A DNA stretch of 64,000 nt from Epichloe hybrida (lineage: Eukaryota > Ascomycota > Sordariomycetes > Hypocreales > Clavicipitaceae). The notes beneath the pieces were generated by a model. The model saw only the letters and a program-made list of their open reading frames with translations, did not search any database and had not been told where the DNA came from. Below, piece after piece: positions 62,076-64,000 of this stretch (positions are counted from its first letter, which is position 1; the number at the start of each line of letters is the position of its first letter). The stretch lies in the NCBI GenBank assembly GCA_019022495.1, contig JAFEKR010000005.1:1178001-1242000 (forward strand). The letters are read 5' to 3'. The translations under genes and the position numbers were made by a program.

Positions 62076-63040
62076 CTATGGAGTCTTTCTGTGACTAGCT
62101 CGGAATTGAAATTCGAGATCCTCATACTTATTTTCGGGTTGTACACACATCTTAATAGTATCCGTAGACAAGATTGAGAATTCAGTTGTCCAGTCAAAGC
62201 GTTCTGAAGCTGACCTGACCTTAACACCATTTATCTTTAAATATAGCTTCGCAGCTGTTGCCCAACAGCCTCCAAGGTCGACAAGCCATGCATGAAACTT
62301 GGTAAGCCGCCGTTTCACCGTCCCAGCTGAAGCAATTTGAACTCCTTGGGTACAGAATTCAGTGGCGTCGGCGCCCGCGTCGATGAGTAACTCCCTCAGC
62401 GTGTTAGAGCGCACACAGCCGGTATATGTTGCTTCGCCGCCCCATTTGTCAAATCGTTGGCCGAATTCAGAACATTTTTCGTTTGCGGCGCATTGAACAT
62501 TTATCTGACGTAATCCCTTGTTCCAGGGTTAGACTACGTTATTAAGGGCTAAAGCATTAGACTTACAGGTGCATGACGTCCACCATAGGGATGAGTACCA
62601 TAGCACATTTGGCAATCGATAGCGCGGCGGCCCTTCCCTTCGCAGAAAGATCCCCGGGAGGCATACTCCACATACACTGGAGAATCTTGAATTCCCGCTT
62701 GACTTTGACACTCTGCGTCTTCCTCGTGGTTCATGTAAGTGGGTTCGCGGGGACATAGTCCGTTTGGATAAGGGTCCTCGTCTCTCTTTTTGAGCATCGC
62801 GGGGGACTTCTTATCTAAGTGATAGGGACTTGCGGCTCTATCTTCGAGTATTGCAGGAGACCTCTGGTTAATCGGGCCATCAATAACTCCCAAGAGTTCT
62901 ATCTCATTGGAAGGGGTTGCATGTTGATTCGGATCGTCTGGAACTAGGGTCATCTCAGCGAAATCTTCCGCGTTACCTATAGTAACGGAAGTAGCTAGGA
63001 TAGGTAAAACCCTGAGAAGGAAGCAGATAATATGCGTCAT
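62076..63040 (-). CDS. secreted cysteine-rich protein with pro-peptide, two exons
   Basis: Exon 1 is 62567-63040 and exon 2 is 62076-62504, joined by a 62-bp intron, giving 300 residues and ending at the TAG at 62076. Residues 1-24 form a signal peptide (hydrophobic core LLRVLPILAT, cleavage likely after GNA). A pro-region with two SPA(I/M)L motifs ends at a Kex2-type LKKR site (residues 83-86). The predicted mature part of about 214 residues has 11 Cys (96, 111, 133, 143, 146, 163, 169, 188, 209, 238, 278). No stops and balanced base composition contrast with the RIP-mutated block ending 0.8 kb away. Family not recognised; architecture fits a fungal secreted effector-like or defence protein, which is inference. 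Splicing is predicted, not observed. Confidence 0.8.
62505..62566 (-). other. predicted intron in the secreted-protein gene
   Basis: GTAAGT donor, TACGTCAG acceptor, CTAAC branch site at 62528-62532 about 20 nt before the acceptor. It is phase 0 and joins two open frames exactly. Without splicing exon 1 would stop five codons later. Confidence 0.85.
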
Positions 63041-63122
63041 CTTGGCAAGTAGGCAAAATCAAGGTATTATATTGAGCGAAGTGCTTTAAAAGAGAAGGCG
63101 AGTGCCTAGAGTTAGATATACA

Positions 63123-63130
63123 TATTTATA
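63123..63130 (-). promoter_or_regulatory. TATA-like box upstream of the secreted-protein gene
   Basis: Minus-strand TATAAATA about 85 bp before the ATG at 63040, a plausible core promoter spacing. The upstream region to about 63247 has no ORF. Confidence 0.5.
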
Positions 63131-63247
63131 CGGAGGTCCAAGTTAAAAGCTGTAGTCCCTGCACGTGACCTCGGTCAAGAACCTAATTGCCTAATTAAAT
63201 AGTAAGGGTTAAAATCGACGGAGCTAGGTAATAAAATAAGAACTATA

Positions 63248-63593
63248 TACCTTTATGATTTTACACGAGGTAAATGACTAGGGGTAGCAGGCTAACAGGC
63301 TTCATGCACCTTGTGGAGTCACGTTAACTAGGGTCTGTATCCAATAAGGTAAAAGTGCATTAGAAGTACATAGATCTATGTGCAAATTAGCCTATATTTC
63401 TTGTACTAGTAATTTTCGCTATACATACGTATAAGGGATACTATAGGGATGTTGTAAAGGTATTGAATAGTCTTAGTAAAATACGCGTAATGTGAGATAC
63501 GTATTACGTAACTTGGTGTGATCCGTAAAAGAAGGGATTTGTTATTAGCCTATTGCCTCTAGTTATGTGCCTCGTGTAAAATCATACAGGGGT
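63248..63593. mobile_element. MITE-like unit with ~40-bp inverted repeats
   Basis: The left arm (from 63250: cctttatgattttacacgag...) and right arm (to 63591: ...ctcgtgtaaaatcatacagg) are inverted repeats over about 42 bp, roughly 80% identical. The core TATGATTTTACACGAGG is exact. About 345 bp in all, non-coding. Flanks are TA-rich (tata / ttaa), so a TA target (Tc1/mariner type) is possible but not settled. It lies in the promoter-side intergenic region of the secreted-protein gene. Confidence 0.65.
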
Positions 63594-63780
63594 TAAATTA
63601 TATCAAACCTGAGGCCTGTTAATAGCGCGCTCTTCACGGCATCTTCTCTTAATAACGGATCAGCGGCTTTATCAGGAATGCTAATCTTTTACCGCTTTCA
63701 GCACCCTCTCTCGCTCCGCCGGAATTTCCTTATTGTCAATCTTCAGAACTTCACTGCCTTACCTATCAGCAGTTGTTTGT
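63594..63780. other. intergenic, downstream of the LysM gene
   Basis: No ORF or repeat seen; of normal base composition. It would hold the 3' untranslated region of the LysM gene at 63781-64000. Confidence 0.5.
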
Positions 63781-64000
63781 TCAGGTAGGCTCGCTCACAG
63801 CCTCGACACAGTACGAGTAGCTAAGCCAGAGGTTGTTGCACGTTTTCTTAACAACACCCGAGTTCAGGAAGGAAAAGTCATCCAGCGTGATGCCGAACGC
63901 AAGCGATGTGGACGCGCAAGTGTCATCTTGGCGAATGGTGTACCAGTGGGCGTTGGATCCTCCCTGCGTGTTAGCAGTCCTCCCACCGTACCCACCGTAC
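63781..64000 (-). CDS. LysM-domain protein, C-terminal 72 residues (N-terminus outside window)
   Basis: Open on the minus strand from the window edge to the TGA at 63781-63783. After a Gly-rich linker (YGGYGGRTANTQGGSN) comes one fungal LysM domain: HWYTIRQDDTCASTSLAFG, then ITLDDFSFLN, and a C-terminal LWLSYSYCVEAV. The W-Y-T-I / D-D-T-C start, the D-D-F-x-F-L-N middle and the L-W-L-x-Y-x-Y-C-V end are the usual landmarks of this domain, which binds chitin or related N-acetylglucosamine polymers. Three Cys are visible. It could be a secreted LysM effector or the binding module of a chitinase-type enzyme; the missing part decides. It is too short and edge-cut to appear as a standard ORF call. 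Confidence 0.88.
   Translation of the reverse strand, partial: YGGYGGRTANTQGGSNAHWYTIRQDDTCASTSLAFGITLDDFSFLNSGVVKKTCNNLWLSYSYCVEAVSEPT

Noticed and set aside
62012..62758. Plus-strand ORFs at 61971 and 62573 and minus-strand ORFs at 62012-62230 and 62529-62756
   Set aside because: Shadows in other frames of the two-exon secreted-protein gene or of the MITE end.

Overview
The window looks like a transposon island from a filamentous ascomycete (Pezizomycotina). About 61 kb of very AT-rich, mutated transposable-element sequence abuts a more GC-balanced right edge carrying genes of fungal type (a 62-bp GT-AG intron, a secreted Cys-rich protein, a LysM domain). Nearly every retroelement reading frame is broken by TAG/TAA where Gln or Trp codons are expected, and catalytic Asp is often changed to Asn. 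This CpA-to-TpA pattern on both strands is the signature of repeat-induced point mutation (RIP). I see no intact transposase or reverse transcriptase, no tRNA or rRNA gene and no CRISPR array. The species cannot be told from the sequence.

Layout, using my own family names. Copia-A has LTRs of about 307 bp and a full length of 6.8 kb. Copia-B has LTRs of 256-268 bp and a length of about 6.8 kb. Copia-C has 296-bp LTRs and is 6.4 kb. Gypsy-D is a chromovirus with 202-bp LTRs and is 6.6 kb. X1, X2 and X3 are hAT-like non-coding elements. 1-5517: A#1, cut by the window edge and inserted in B#1. 5518-11505: rest of B#1. 11506-11900: reversed fragment of D. 11901-15118: X1, carrying a 1.2-kb insert Y. 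15119-21060: B#2 (reverse). 21061-21610: 3' end of B#3. 21611-28513: solo LTR of A, split by complete gypsy D (21622-28222). 28514-29573: two B remnants head to head. 29862-61267: one B copy (B#5, reverse) opened by four insertions: A#2 (30381-37181), X2 (39567-48281, itself holding complete Copia-C at 40569-46945), X3 (49533-51786) and A#3 (53580-60389). Matching target-site duplications (TSDs) confirm every one of these insertions. B#5 has AGTAA on both sides, 31 kb apart, and subtracting the insertions leaves a 6.8-kb element.

Right of 61267 the host sequence resumes: an AT-rich spacer, a 388-bp Harbinger-like MITE, a two-exon gene for a 300-residue secreted Cys-rich protein (62076-63040, minus), a second MITE-like inverted-repeat unit, and the C-terminal LysM domain of a protein that continues past the window (63781-64000, minus). 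Two predicted secreted proteins at the edge of a RIP-mutated block fit the 'two-speed genome' pattern of plant- or host-associated fungi; that reading is inference.

The least explained objects are X1-X3. They share a CAGAG... terminus, and X2 and X3 have 8-bp TSDs. They carry a roughly 100-bp-period internal minisatellite and terminal arrays of a pentamer CANTA whose third base is fixed within an element but differs between elements (CAATA, CACTA, CATTA).
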